DNA from: Rhynchopus sp. YZ270_cl-10
Taxonomy: Eukaryota; Euglenozoa; Diplonemea; Diplonemida; Diplonemidae
Direction: 5' to 3'
Assembly (NCBI GenBank): GCA_964035575.1
Contig: OZ037834.1
Coordinates: 392,631 to 456,630, forward strand
Length of the DNA stretch: 64,000 bases
Shown: positions 1 to 14,255 of the stretch, one piece after another
How positions within the stretch are numbered: the first letter of the stretch is position 1
How the letters are laid out: every line of letters begins with the position of its first letter
Notes under the pieces: model-generated
Seen by the model: the letters and a program-made list of their open reading frames with translations, nothing else
Told to the model about the DNA's origin: nothing
Databases searched by the model: none
Position numbers and translations under genes: made by a program

Positions 1-783
1 ATGCGTACCAGACAGCACGTGCCGATCTGGACCAACTCAGAGCAGTTGTGTTCGGTGCTGTGATCAGACCGTACGACGCAAGTGGTGCTGTGGACCAGGA
101 GGCAACAGCTGACCTGGAGAAGATCACCCCTGCTGACCACATTGTGAACGTGCAGATCGACTCGCTCCGTGAGGTGCTGGACCACATCTGCGACCCGACT
201 GATGTGTGGGGTGCGTTTGTGGCGAAGGAATCTATTGACGAGCCGTGCACGCTGACGAAGAACAAGGATATGTGCAACAAGAACAGAGACTGTGTGTGGT
301 TTGACTCGTCGCTGTCCTGCGGCGACTCCCCTTGCCTCGCTAACTGTGACGCTACCGAGTGTGACAGTGATGTGGAGAACATGTGCGTCTTCAACGCCAC
401 AATCCAGTCCTGCGGGAAGACCGAGGTCTGCAAGTACCCCACAGCAGACCCGCAGTGCGAGCAGGACCCTCTGTGCGAGGTTGCGGAGGACCTGACGTGC
501 ATCTCGAAGCGCTGTCTGCACGACAACGAGCAGAGCTGTGTGTTCGACCCTGCTGTGTGTGAGTGGGACAACCTGGCGGAGACGTGCTCGCTGAAGCGGT
601 GCCAATACGACAATGTCGACGACTGCGAGCTTGCGACGAAGGGCGGTGCCGAGAACTGCACTTGGAACACCACTGTTGCCAAATGCGTTCTGAGCCACTG
701 CCTCCACACCGACTCGGAGTCATGCATTACTGACCCTTACTGCGAGTGGTCCACCACCACAGACAGCTGTGTGCAGCTTCCTT
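1..783 (+). repeat. Near-identical internal duplication, partner 3061-3843
   Basis: Bases 1-783 match 3061-3843 almost base for byte of sequence, including synonymous sites, two repeat units apart in the vWA gene. A diverged patch at about 340-400 interrupts the match (compare 3400-3460), where the encoded Cys-rich module differs. Sharp borders of identity and divergence suggest recent unequal exchange or gene conversion. Confidence 0.85.
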
Positions 784-3700
784 GCACAGACATCCAGGGC
801 GAGGCTGAGTGCGATGCTGACGCTGACTGCAAATGGGACACCTCCATTGCACCTGGCATCTGCTACGAAGAGTACTGCAGACGCTACAAGCAGGACCCTA
901 GCGCATGCAACAGCGACAGTGCGTGCATGTTCTCGGACGCTGCTGACAAATGCATTGACAAGAACTGCACCACCTTCGACGTCTGCGACTGCCACACGGA
1001 CGCCGACTGCTTCTGGACAGACGACGGCAAATGCGAAGCAGCTGAGTTCGGCGACTGCCCCTCCATGGACGTCGTCATCGCCTTCACCGGCGCGAAGAGC
1101 ATGGGCGCTGCCTTTGGCCGCCACCCCAACGGCTTCACCGGGCTGATGCAGGTCCTGGTCACCTTTGTCTCGAAGTTCCCTCTGAACAGCGCCATCGCTG
1201 GCGGTGCATTCTCTGGGTCGGGGTCGAGGGTGGGGATTGTGCAGTTCAGCGGGAGGGAGCAGTTTAAGCTGCAGAACGGTTTTGTTGATGGAGGACGCCG
1301 TACACCGTCTGGTGTCGGAAGCGGCGGTCGTGTCAGTGGCGACAGTGGTGAGCTTATTGAGGATCTGCTGTGGCATGAGCGCAATTTCATGAGAGGCGAC
1401 ACATACCTGGCAGCTGCGCTGAGCATGGCGGTGGATATGTTCAAACCGTCGCCTGCGGACCGCAAGAAGGTGCTGCTACTGCTTTCTGCAGACAGCATTG
1501 GCGACAGCGACAACCTCGTCGAGCCACGCACCGCACTGCTCTCCATGCACGTCGAGACCTTCACCATCGTTCTCCGCCGTTTCGCCTCCGCCACCCCTAC
1601 CGACCAGGCTGCGGAAACTTCCCTCAAATCTTTGGGAACAATCAACACCGCAGAACACTTCACAAACAACGTTCTTGACGAGCTGAACGGTGTGTTCAGT
1701 GGTCTATGCGACCCCACCACACGCTTTGGTAAGATCATCATGGCGAACAACAAGCCCATCGCAGGGGTGCACAAACCATGCAAAAACTACGACACCAAGG
1801 TGGCCTGCGGGAACGACCCAGGCTGTGTGTACAGCGACATGATCAGTGTCTGTGTGGACACCCCTTGCATGCATCACTGCGATGCAACCGAGTGTGCGGA
1901 CGACACCGAGAACAAATGTGTGTTCGATGTGGACAAGAAGTCCTGTTTCAAGGAGTTTGTCTGTGCGCATGACACACAGGATGTTTGCGAGAGTGATGAC
2001 GACTGCAAATACGAAGCGGGCGACTGCGTGGTGAAGCTGTGCAGGAGCTCGGATGAGAACAACTGTCTCGCAGACCCCTCGGGCTGTGAGTGGCTTGCGG
2101 ACGCACAGGAGTGCATTGAGGAGCGCTGTGTGCACACTGACGAGGCTGCCTGCAGTGCAGATGCCACCTGCGAATGGGACAGTGCGTGTGGTGCAGGAAC
2201 CTGTGTTGTGGAGTCATGTGTGGCCGACACAGAGGACCTCTGCAAGAAGGACCCTATATGCGGCTGGACGGCAGGTGTGTGTACCCGCCATAAGTGCACA
2301 GAGTTTGCAGATGAGCTGTGCTGTGCGAACAACTACGGCTGTACCTGGGATGTGTCGCAGTCGCCAGGGATGTGCCGCGAGACACACTGCAGCACCTTTA
2401 ACAACACAAACTGTGATTCGGAGAGCAAGTGTGCCTGGACCGGTGTCATCCCGCACGGCCAAAGGACCCCCATCTGCGAGCCCAAGCGCTGTGCCGCCCT
2501 GCAGCAGTGTCCCTGCCGTGCCGACCCCGACTGCTTCTGGAGCTTCGCCTCGGGTGGCCCGCACTGCACAGAGCAACGCTACGGACAGTGCCCGACAATG
2601 GACGTTGCTGTGCTCTTTGCGGGAGGGGAGGCAATGGCACGTCAGTTCCACCGCCACCCGAACGGCTTCTTCGCCCTCACAACTATCCTGAACGACTGGA
2701 TTGCAACTCTTCCTCTCTCGAAGGAAGGTGCTTCACGTGTGCCCACACCAAGGACGGACAAGGCGCGTGTGGCATTGGTGCAGTTTGCAGGCACATCGAC
2801 AATTGCGTCGTCGGACAGAACCCAGTACTACAGCGTGGTGCCTGGGGTGGGCTCGGGAGGCCGCCTCACAGGGTTGATGTCTGAGGTTGACGCAGATGTG
2901 CAGAACCACGAGGCGAACTTCATGGGTGCAACTCAGCTGGACCCGAAGGCGCGTTTCTTGCTTGCGGGACTGAACAAGGTTGTGGACGTGTTCCGCTCTG
3001 CACCTGTGGAGAGCAAGAAGGTGCTCATCATCATCACAGACGGACGTCTTGACGACAAGGATGCGTACCAGACAGCACGTGCCGATCTGGACCAACTCAG
3101 AGCAGTTGTGTTTGGTGCTGTGATCAGACCGTACGACGCAAGCGGTGCTGTGGACCAGGATGCGACAGCTGACCTGGAGAGGATCACCCCTGCTGACCAC
3201 ATTGTGAACGTGCAGATCGACTCGCTCCGTGAGGTGCTGGACCACATCTGCGACCCGACTGATGTGTGGGGTGCGTTCGTGGCGAAGGAATCTATTGACG
3301 AGCCGTGCACGCTGACGAAGAACAAGGATATGTGCAACAAGAACAGAGACTGTGTGTGGTTTGACTCGACGCTGTCCTGCGGCGACTCCCCTTGCCTCAC
3401 ACATTGCTACTCTGCTGAGTGCGAGGCTGACACAGAGAACAACTGTGCCTTCAACGCCACAATCCAGTCCTGCGGGAAGACCGAGGTCTGCAAGTACCCC
3501 ACAGCAGACCCGCAGTGCGAGCAGGACCCTCTGTGCGAGGTTGCGGAGGACCTGACGTGCATCTCGAAGCGCTGTCTGCACGACAACGAGCAGAGCTGTG
3601 TGTTCGACCCTGCTGTGTGTGAGTGGGACAACCTGGCGGAGACGTGCTCGCTGAAGCGGTGCCAATACGACAATGTCGACGACTGCGAGCTTGCGACGAA

Positions 3701-6700
3701 GGGCGGCGCCGAGAACTGCACTTGGAACACCACTGTTGCCAAATGCGTTCTGAGCCACTGCCTCCACACCGACTCGGAGTCATGCATTACGGACCCTTAC
3801 TGCGAGTGGTCCACCACCACAGACAGCTGCGTGCAGCTTCCTTGCACGGAGATTGAGGGAGAACTCGCCTGCGACAAGAACCCCAGCTGCAAATGGGACA
3901 CCTCCATTGCACCTGGCATCTGCTACGAAGAGTACTGCAGGAAGACGTACTGCCCCGGCGGCAACTGCGCGGAGCTGAGCTGTGCCGACGACTCGCTGTG
4001 CGCCTACAACACGACGGCAGGCAGCTGCCAGAAGAAGCACTGCGAGGACCTCACCGCCTGCGCCTGCAGGGACGACAAGGACTGCTTCTGGGTCACCACA
4101 GACACCTCCGCAAGCTGTGCGAACAGAAAGTACGGCGCCTGCCCGACCCTCGACATCGTGCTCCTCATCGACGGATCCCTCTCGATGTCGCAGCACTTCG
4201 GCAGACACTCCCACGGGTTCTACGCACTCACCTCCTACCTGCTTGACTGGATGGCCGACATGCCTCTCAGCGGCGAAACTGCCACCATCGGCAAGCTCGC
4301 TGCAAAGGCCACCCGCAAGACCCGCATCGCCTTGGTACAGTTCAGTGGCTCCAAGCAAGCAGCTCACACCGCAACCATGACCCCTGCTGGTGTAGGAACA
4401 TCTGGCCGACTGACCGGAGACATGAACGAGCTCAAAGCGGACATGGACTGGCACCAGGAGCACTACATGGGTGAAGGCACCTTTGCAAGCGAAGCACTGC
4501 AGATGGCGGTCGGCATCCTTCAGAGCTCGCCTATGGACGGCAGGAAGCGGGCTGTCATTCTGCTGACGGATGGCCGCATTGAGGACACTGCAAGCCTTGA
4601 TGCGTCACGCGCTGCGTTGGTGAGCATGCAGGCACATCTGTTTGGCGTTGTCCTTCGCAGAACATCGTCACGCACAGCATTGGACATCGACGCAGAACAG
4701 GCCCTCCGCAAGGTCGTGTCTACACCAACCGACAGCCACTTCGCAAACGTCGACATGGACGAGATGGTCTCCTCCAAGGGACCCCTCAACAAGATCTGCG
4801 ACCCTGCCAGCACCTGGGGGGCCGAGCTTGCCTTGACCAGCTCCGGGACGGAGAAGCCCTGCGGACAGTACCCCACCAAGGAGCACTGTGTGCAGGACGC
4901 AGGGTGTTCCTGGAGCAACCACATCTGCGTGGATTCACCTTGCTCACAGCACTGTGGCGAAACCGAATGCCTTGCGGACCTTGACAACGCATGCGTTCAG
5001 TGGAATGACGCAACAAGCACCTGCTATGGTGTCGTTCTGTGCAGTGGAGACAACGAAGCATCGTGCACAGCCAACCTCGACCAGGAATGCGTCTGGTCTG
5101 CCACGGCAGACCCACCATGCAAACAGCGCATCTGCAAACACGACGACGAAGACTCCTGCCACGCCGACCCTGAACACATCTGCGAATTCCAACCCCAAAG
5201 CGACACATGCATCCTCAAACCCTGCGTCATGCACACAACCTCCACAAACTGCACTTCCACCACAAACTGCACATGGTCCACTTCATCAACATGCGAACTC
5301 CAGAAGTGCCTCCACACAGACGAGGCCCCATGCAAGCAGGACGTCTACTGCGGATGGACCCCCGAAAGCGAGACCTGCACTGTCCTCCCCTGCGTCGAAC
5401 ACATGCAGGAGGCCGAATGCTTCAAGGACCTCTCCTGCAAATGGGACGTCGCCTCACTACCAGGAAGCTGCCAGCAACGCTACTGTGCAAAGTTTTCGGA
5501 AGGTCTCTGCCTTCCAGAACCTGGCTGCATTTACGACACGGAGACAAAGCTGTGCGTGGAAAAGACGTGCAACAAGCTGAAGAGCGCATGCGACTGCCAA
5601 CTCGACACCGAATGCCATTGGGACGGCAGCAGCTGCGAGGAGCAACGCTACGGACAGTGCCCCTCGATGGATATTATCTTCATTGTCGACGGGTCGGAGT
5701 CGATGGACGCCACCTTCGGCCGCCATCCTCACGGCTTCTCCGCCGTCATCGAGCTTCTCCGTTCTTGGGTATCCGAAATACCCCTCAGCGGCGAGCTCTC
5801 CAGCATCGGACCCAAAACAACCCAGAACAACAAACTGAGAGTCGGCATCGTACAATTCAGTGGTAGAACCGCGGACCTCTCCGCTTCTGGCCATGTCGCT
5901 GGGTCTGCACTCCGCGCTGCACCCACCGTCGGCACCGGAGGACGCATCTCTGGAGCGCCCAAGCAACTCACCGACGATCTGGACTGGCATGAAAACAACT
6001 ATATGGGTGGGCAAACCTACCTGGAGGAAGCCCTGTACACCGCCGTCGGGATGTTCAGCGACTCCCCACTGAGCCATACTAGGGTGCTCATTATTATGGG
6101 AGATGGTGCCATTTTGGATAAGGATCTGCTGAATGTACCGAGATCGCAGTTAGACCAGGCTGGGGTGTTGGTCTTTGGTGTGGTCCTCCGTCGTTTTGAC
6201 ACTCATACCGATGTTGATGAGAACGCAGAGAGAACACTGAAACCCATTGTCTCCGAACCGCAGGACGACTTCTTCGCAAACCTTCGTATCGATAGTGTCT
6301 ACGATCAGCTTCTTAGTACACTTTGCCATCCAAACGGTCTGTGGGGGAAACAAATTGCTCAGCGCAGTGCAGCACAGCCAGCTGGACAGCACATACCATG
6401 TGAACGGCATGACACCAAATTGTACTGCAACCTCGACAAAGGATGTCAGTGGTACGATACGCATTTGACCTGCGGAAATACACCGTGTTTCTCGCACTGT
6501 GCGCAGGCGGCGTGCGAAGGTGATGCGACGAATGCATGCCTTTGGGATGCATCTGCAGAGCTTTGCTTCAAAAAGGTCGACTGTGGACACCCTGGAGAAC
6601 CCGAATGTCTTTCAGACCCATCCTGCGTATGGGACTCCACGACTTACAATGACGCCTTCTGCCGACCCACACCATGCCAGCACAACACACGAGACGGATG

Positions 6701-9700
6701 TCTCAGCGACCCTGACCACTGCATCTTCAACTCCCTCCTCGAAACCTGCACCATTGATGAATGCGATGCTGAAGAAGCGACCTGCAAGACACAGGGCAAA
6801 TGCATTTGGGACCCCGAAAGCTTGCTGTGCAAGCGCAAGGTGTGCCCCTCATGCTTTGACGAAGAATGCTGCGAAGAACACTCCAGGCAATGTGAATGGG
6901 AGGCTGCATCTAAGGAATGTCTTGCAAAGCCGTGTACGGACCATGCAACCGAGGATGCGTGCGCAGGAGAATTGAACTGTGAGTGGGACGCTGCAACCTC
7001 TCCAGGTCTGTGCGTGCAGGAGTACTGCACGCAGTTCAACCAAACCGAATGTCGTGAAGAATCCGAATGTGGCTGGTCCTTCGGATGTGTGCAAAAACGT
7101 TGCTATCACCATGACCTGGCCGCTGCAGGATCCGAGCGATGCGACTGTCTTGCGGACCCAAAATGCTTCTTTTATGAAGGGTTCTGCGTTGAAATGAATT
7201 TCGGTGCTTGCCCGACACTTGACATTGTTGTCATCTTCTCCGGAGCGAAGACGATGAACCGTCAATTCGGCAACCACCCACACGGATTCTACGCCGTTAC
7301 CGAGATGCTCAAAGACTGGGTCCTCCTTCTCCCCCTCTCCGGGAAGAACGCTGCACAAAAACCGGTTTCCGGGGCCGACCGTGTTACTCGAGTTGGCTTT
7401 GTTCAGTTTGGAGGTGACCATCGGAAGATCGAATCTGGTGTTCTCTCTCAGGAGCTGTCCTCTTCGGTTCCACCGGTCACGATACAGTCAGTTGCGAATG
7501 GTAGATTGACAGGGTTCGTTCCCGAGCTGAATGGAGAGTTGAGGTGGCATGAACAGCACTTTGTGAGCAGCGACGCCTACTTAGCAGGATCGCTCCACCG
7601 CGCTGCAGGGATGCTTACGACAAACACCATCAACGACGGACGCAAGAAGATGGTCATCATCGTTGCAGACAGCCCTATCATGGACGAAGAATCGGACCTC
7701 CAAGAAAAATTCGAACTTCTCAACAACGCCGGCGTTTACATCATGGCAGTTACCATCCGCGCGCTGGACACAAAGACCGACAACGACATTGCCACCGAGC
7801 TGTCTCTTTCCTCCTTCTCTCATGAATTGGTCGACGTACGCTTGGAGGAGCTTTCTGACAAGGTTCTTCTCAAGCTCTGCGCCCCCGACGAGCCATGGGG
7901 CAAACACTTAGTCGGTCTCTCTGACAACGTTCCATGCGGATTCTACACCTACTACGGAGACTGCAACAAACAGAGCGCCTGTCTCTGGGAGGACGACGGA
8001 CAGATCTGCCTCCCATCACCATGTGCATCAGAATGCTCGAAAGACGGCTGCGATGCCATGCCAACAACAGACCTATGTGAATGGGATGCGATTGCACTCT
8101 CCTGTGGAAAGCAGAAGATCTGCGGTGAAGGTGGTAAGGCGGAATGCATCCGTGATTACCGTTGTGAATACAACGATATGAAGCAAATCTGCGATCCTAA
8201 GAAATGCTATCATGAAACAGAAAATGCGTGTACAGTGGACCCTTCTGGATGCCTTTGGGATGCTTCTTCTAACACCAAATGCACACCACAACCATGCAAC
8301 TACGCAGAGGCAAATGTCTGTACAAATGACGCTTCTTGCGAATGGTCTGCAGAGTCCGCAATGTGCACCCCCAAGCAATGTGTATACGACGATGCGTTTA
8401 TGTGCCGTTCTGATGGTCGCTGTGAGCACGACCCCATCACAGATAGCTGCAAGGAAAGAGGGTGTACGTTCCATGTGGAGCAGACCTCATGCCTGCACGA
8501 CCCTAGCTGTGAATGGGATGTGCTGTCTTCCCCTGCATTCTGCAAGCCGACGTACTGCAACAGATATGCGGGAGACATCGCTGCGTGCACTTTAGACGAA
8601 TCATGCAGTATCACCCAGGACACAACCGGAGAGGACGTCTGCGTCAAGAAAACCTGCACCGTACACGGCAACGACATCTGTGCCTGCGGAGCAGACCCAC
8701 ACTGCTTCTGGTCCACCGATGATACACAGTGTGTTGGGAAGGAGTTTGGCGCCTGCATCGGTGGTGACGTACTGCTTGGGTTTACCGGGGCGGAGAGTAT
8801 GGCTGCCTCCTTTGGAAGGCATCCTCATGGTTATGAGGCAGTGCTTTCACAGCTTCGTGATTGGATTGTGAATGCACCGTTTAGTGGCGATTCTTACACT
8901 GTGGAGAAGGGTGCTGCTTCGCCTCATGGGATGAGGGTGGCGCTTATTCAGTTTGGCGGTGCGTCGTTTTCGGCGGATATGACTAGCTCCACGGCGGCTG
9001 CAGCATTGAAAACTACTGCAGGCGGACAGCTGTCTGGATCGCTTGAAGAACTCCTTGGGGATATTGACTACTTCGTCGCAAGACAGCTTCTGACAGCGGC
9101 CCCGCAGTATGTGAAGCCGCTTCTTGCGCTTGCAGCGGACGTCTTCAAACGGTCGCCACCATCACGCAAGAAGGTGCTTATCATCATTGGAGACAACAGC
9201 TTTGAGGATGTAGCGTTGGCAAGCCCAGCGTTGTCCTTCTTAGAAGCAGCAGAGGTGACCGTCTTCGGAGTGGTCCTGAGAAGAGCGCAGAACAAAGTGG
9301 CGCAAGATGCGTTGACCGAAGAAAGCTTTGTGACCATGCTCACGGCGCCCGGTGCAGAGCATATGAAAGCGGTAACGATGGATGGGTTTGGCGATCTGCT
9401 TGAAGAAGTCTGCGATACGTCGTCCGATTGGGGGCGCACCCTGATGGGGCTGTCGAAGGTGAACCTCACCTCGGTGTCCTGCAGCTTCTACCTGGCGCCG
9501 TTGGATTGCAAAGGGCATGCAGATTGCTTCTGGAGTGAAACCTCGTTGTCATGCGTATCGACACCGTGTCTGCAGCATAAATGCGACCACGACAGCTGCA
9601 ACGCAGATCCTTTAGGTTGTGTATGGGACCAAGGTGCTGAGGCATGCTATAGACGTGATGTTTGTATTGATGATGTTGCGTTGTGCGACCTGGAACAATG

Positions 9701-12700
9701 CATTTGGGATGGAACGGAGTGCAATGAGCGGGTGTGCAACCATATGAGCGAGGCCAGCTGTGCATTCGACCCTGCAGTCTGCGACTGGCACGCAAACGGG
9801 ACCTGCCACAAACGTCCCTGCACCTTCTCCGACGAATCTGGCTGTGACGGGGCGGGTTGTCTCTGGGACAATGCCTTTGCTGAATGCGGGGAGCCGCACT
9901 GCACAGAGGACACAGCAGACGCATGCACCGCAGACCCACACTGCGACTGGAAGAACGACGCCTGCACACTGAAGGAATGCGCGAACCACGGCAGCGAGGT
10001 GGGATGCGAATCTGAAGCCAAATGCGCGTGGGACGTCACGGAATCCCCACCGATCTGCCTGCTGAAGTACTGCAGCCGTTTCAATGAGTCCGCCTGCAGC
10101 AATGAACCCGACGAACGCTGCAGCTGGGACGCAACCCTGAAGACCTGCGGCGACAAGGACTGCGCTGCAGTGGCCAACGGCGACTCCTGCGCATGCAACG
10201 CCGAACGCGGCTGCTTCTGGGACACCACCCCCACTGCAACAGGCGTCTTCGGCTGTGTGTCAGCACGCTTCGGAGGCTGCCCAGTCATGGACATCGTGGT
10301 CACCTTCGCAGCACCCAACTCCCTCGCCACACCCTACGGACGCTACCAAAACGGCTACAACGGCGTTCTCACCCTCCTCGCCGACTGGCTCCAGGAGCTC
10401 CCTCTGAGCACCACCACAGAACGCGGCGTTCGGGTTGCCTTGGTGCAGTTCTCCCTCACCGCAAACAAGGTTACCCCGGGAACTGGAACCGGAGGACGTC
10501 TGTCTGGCTCCAAGACAGACCTATCTGCCGATGTGGAGTGGTTCAAGACACACCGCCCTGAGACCGATGTAGTGAAGATGGGCAATGCGCTCTCTAGCGC
10601 AGAGGGTCTGCTGAACACGCAAAACTCTGAAGGGCGGAAGCGAGTGGTGCTGATGGTGCTGAACTCTGCTGTCGAGGCAGATGCGTCAACTCTTGCGAGT
10701 CTACGGGTTTTGAACGGTATTGATGCGGTTATATTTGGTGTTGTGATCAGACGTTTCGATGCCCACGCAAATGACGATCTGGCAGCTGAAACCAGCCTTC
10801 TGCCTCTCGTCACCGAGCCCGCATCGGAACACCTTGCGAACACCCCAATCGACCTCTTCAAGACCAACATCCTCGACTCTTTGTGCAACCCACACTCCGT
10901 CTTCGGTGCGTCTTTGGTGTCCAAACCTACGGAAAACACCGCAACACCTATCCAGCCTTGCAGCCTCTACTCGACCAAGCAATTCTGCAACAAAGACGGT
11001 GCATGCAACTGGAACGACCGTCTCGAAGTATGCGCAGATTCAAGCTGTCTCGCACACTGCAGCGAAGAGGTCTGCCTGGACGACATGGTCAGCCTCTGCA
11101 CCTGGAGCGCCTCCGACAAGATGTGCAGCAAACAGGAGTTCTGCACACACCCCACCTGGGGAGACTGTTCAAACGACCCTGGATGCGTCTGGTCCGACGA
11201 CGCCACCGGTGGATACGTCTGTCTCGAGAAGGAATGCCAATACTCCAGCATGGAGGGCTGCCTCCGTGGCCACGAAGGCTGCGTCTGGCAGGCCGACACC
11301 GAGACCTGCGTGCCTCGCGCCTGCAGATTCGGCCCTACCGAGCACGAATGCCTCCTCTCACCCACCTGCGAATGGGTGCCCTCTTTGGAAGGAGGCGAAC
11401 ACGACTGGAGTGCCTGCGTCGAAAAGCCATGCGCCCCTACCCTCTCTCTCGCCGACTGCACCGCAGACGAACGCTGCGTCGTGCACAACGATGTCTGCAA
11501 CCCACGCGAATGCGTTGTCTTTACGGACGAAGCATCGTGCAGCCACCACGACGAATGTGATTGGGATGGATCCTGCGTCCTAAAGTCCTGCAGGACTTAT
11601 AAGATGGAGGCCGACTGCACCGCTAACTCTTGTTTATGGAACGCAGACAGCTGTACCGAGGTGGTCTGCGAGACCCTGCAGCACTGCAAATGCTCGCAGC
11701 AGAGTGCCTGCTTCTGGGACACCAGGGCCGACGCGAAGTGCATTCCAAGCGAATACGCAGGCTGCCCCAACATGGACGTCGTCGTTCTCATCGATGGATC
11801 CCTCTCCACCTCTGCCGTATTCGGCAAGCACCCTCACGGCTACCTCGGCATCACCGAAGCGCTCCGTGAATGGACCACCACCCTCCCACTCACAGGAGAC
11901 CCAGCCACCCTGCAGGGATCGAACCTCCAAAGCACCTTAGGAGGGTTGCGATTAGGTTTCATCCAATTTGCGACAGAAGGCCAACCAAGGAAGGCACCGC
12001 TCGGTGTAGGAACCGCGGGGCGTTTGTCGGGATCTGCAGAGGAGCTGGGTGCGGACCTGGATTGGCAGCAGGCGAACTATATGCATGCGGACAACTACAT
12101 CACAGAGGCGATGTCGTGGGCAAGCACGATGTTCCAAAGCTCGCCGGTCGCAAGACAGAAGCTGCTTCTCATTCTGTCTGATGGGAAGATCACCGATACA
12201 GGCAATGCTGCGAAACCACGTAACCTCCTGGAAACACAGAACGTAAAGACATACGCCGTTACACTCCGTAGATTCTCCACAAAGACACAATACGACCAGG
12301 ATGCAATTGACAGCATGAAAGAGCTTGTTTCCGAGCCCCTCAACAACCACGTCGTGAGCGTCCAAATGGACAATCTCTACTCTGATGTGCTGGAGGGTAT
12401 CTGCTCGCCAGACTCTGTCTTTGGTGTGGAGGTGATGCGTGATGTGGACACTGAATTGTCCTGCAGTTTCTATGAGGATGGTACACTGTGCAACAGATTG
12501 AACTGTGATTGGGATGAAACGCTGTTGAAGTGTCGTGCATCAGCTTGCTTGGTGCTGTGTGATGAGAAGGAATGCACCGGGTCGTTCTCTGCCGACTGCG
12601 TATGGGATGCGTCTGCGAACATCTGCGAGAAAAAGCAGGTCTGCACGGCAACCACCGAGGATACCTGCAAGGGTCCCGACTGCTTCTGGTACCCTACGCT

Positions 12701-14200
12701 TGATGTCTGCGCGCCGGCACCGTGCACAGATTCTTCTGAAGATTCTTGCAGGGCTGATGCCTTTGGATGCAAATGGACGGACGACCGTTCTCACACCTCA
12801 GGAGCATGCATCATTGATGAATGCAACTTCAACACCCAACCCGACTGTGCAACCAACCCACACTGTGTCTGGGATGTGTCCTCCTCTGGATGCAACCTCA
12901 AGCCCTGCGAATATGAGGTGGAAGCTGAGTGTCTTGACCATTATGAATGCATCTGGGAGTCGGGGGCGTGCAATGTGATCAACAGCTGCGTGCCTCATGT
13001 GACGGAGGAGGAGTGCATGAACGACGCTGCCTGCGAATGGAACACCGAGCACTCCCCAGCAGTCTGCTGGGAACCAAAATGCAAGAAGTTCACAGAATCG
13101 GAGGAGATGTGTGAATCTGCAGAGGCAGTCGCATCAGGCTGCGTCTGGCTTGTTGACCACGCAACCGAAGTCTGCGTCGACGGCCACAAAGTCTGTGGCA
13201 TGCGCACCGAGCAATGCAGCTGCGCAGAACTCACCGGATGTACCTGGGACCCGACGACACAGAACTGCTTCTCCTCTATTTTCCAGAACTGCCCGGCCCT
13301 CGATTTGACAATCATCTTCGATGGGTCGGCGTTCATGAACAAAGAGTTTGGGAGGCACACTGTGGGGTACTACGGAGTGTTGGACACTATCAACGACTGG
13401 ATGAAGACGATGCCTTTGGCGCATGACGTAACACAGAAGGATGCTGCCTCAGGCATGCGGCTGAGCCTGGTGCAGTTCGCTGCACACAAGGAAGCAAGAT
13501 GGGGGCCGAACCCGGCACTCTCCGGCGACGCACACAACCTCCAGCAGGAGGTCTTCTATCACGAACAGCACCAGATCGGCTCAGGCGACCACTACTTGGC
13601 CATGGCTATGGGGCGCGCGGCAACGAACTTCAAGGCGTCCCCGCAGAACAGAAAGAAGGTGCTGCTGGTGGTGACCGCAGGGATCATCGACGATGCGACA
13701 GAGCTGACCCTGGCAAGGACGGAGCTCGATACCCTTCGTGTTCAGGTATGTTTTTCTTTTTTTTTTTTCTTTTTCAGCCAACTTGGCTGAATATAAAACG
13801 GGGCGGGGAAAAATGCGAAAAATACTCCTGTTTTGTTGTAATACAGTATTTCAAACACAACATCAATATCATACCAAACCACACAGGTCTTCGGTGTTGC
13901 CCTCCGCAGGCACACAGTCCCCCTCCGCTCGGACGAGCGTGTCGTGGCAAGCCTGACGCCGCTCCTCTCCGAGCCACAAGAAGGCCACCTGGTCGCAACA
14001 GACCTCGACGGCTTCAGGAGCGAGGTGCTTGATGGGATGTGCAGTGAGGACTCCCATGTGGGGTATGCCATTTCCTCACCCCCCTTTTTTTCTTCTTCAT
14101 TTTTTTTGAATATCTTTCAGCCAATAACCCTGAGGAAGCACTCCACTTTCCATCCACAAACTTCTTCCTATAATTGGTACCCCAGAAATAAAAAATACAG

Positions 14201-14255
<55 letters not shown>

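Noticed and set aside
720-1783. Long open frames opposite or shifted to the giant gene (for example 884-1783 on the minus strand)
   Set aside because: They are shadows of a GC-rich, Cys-rich reading frame with clear domain structure and conserved repeats in the + frame.
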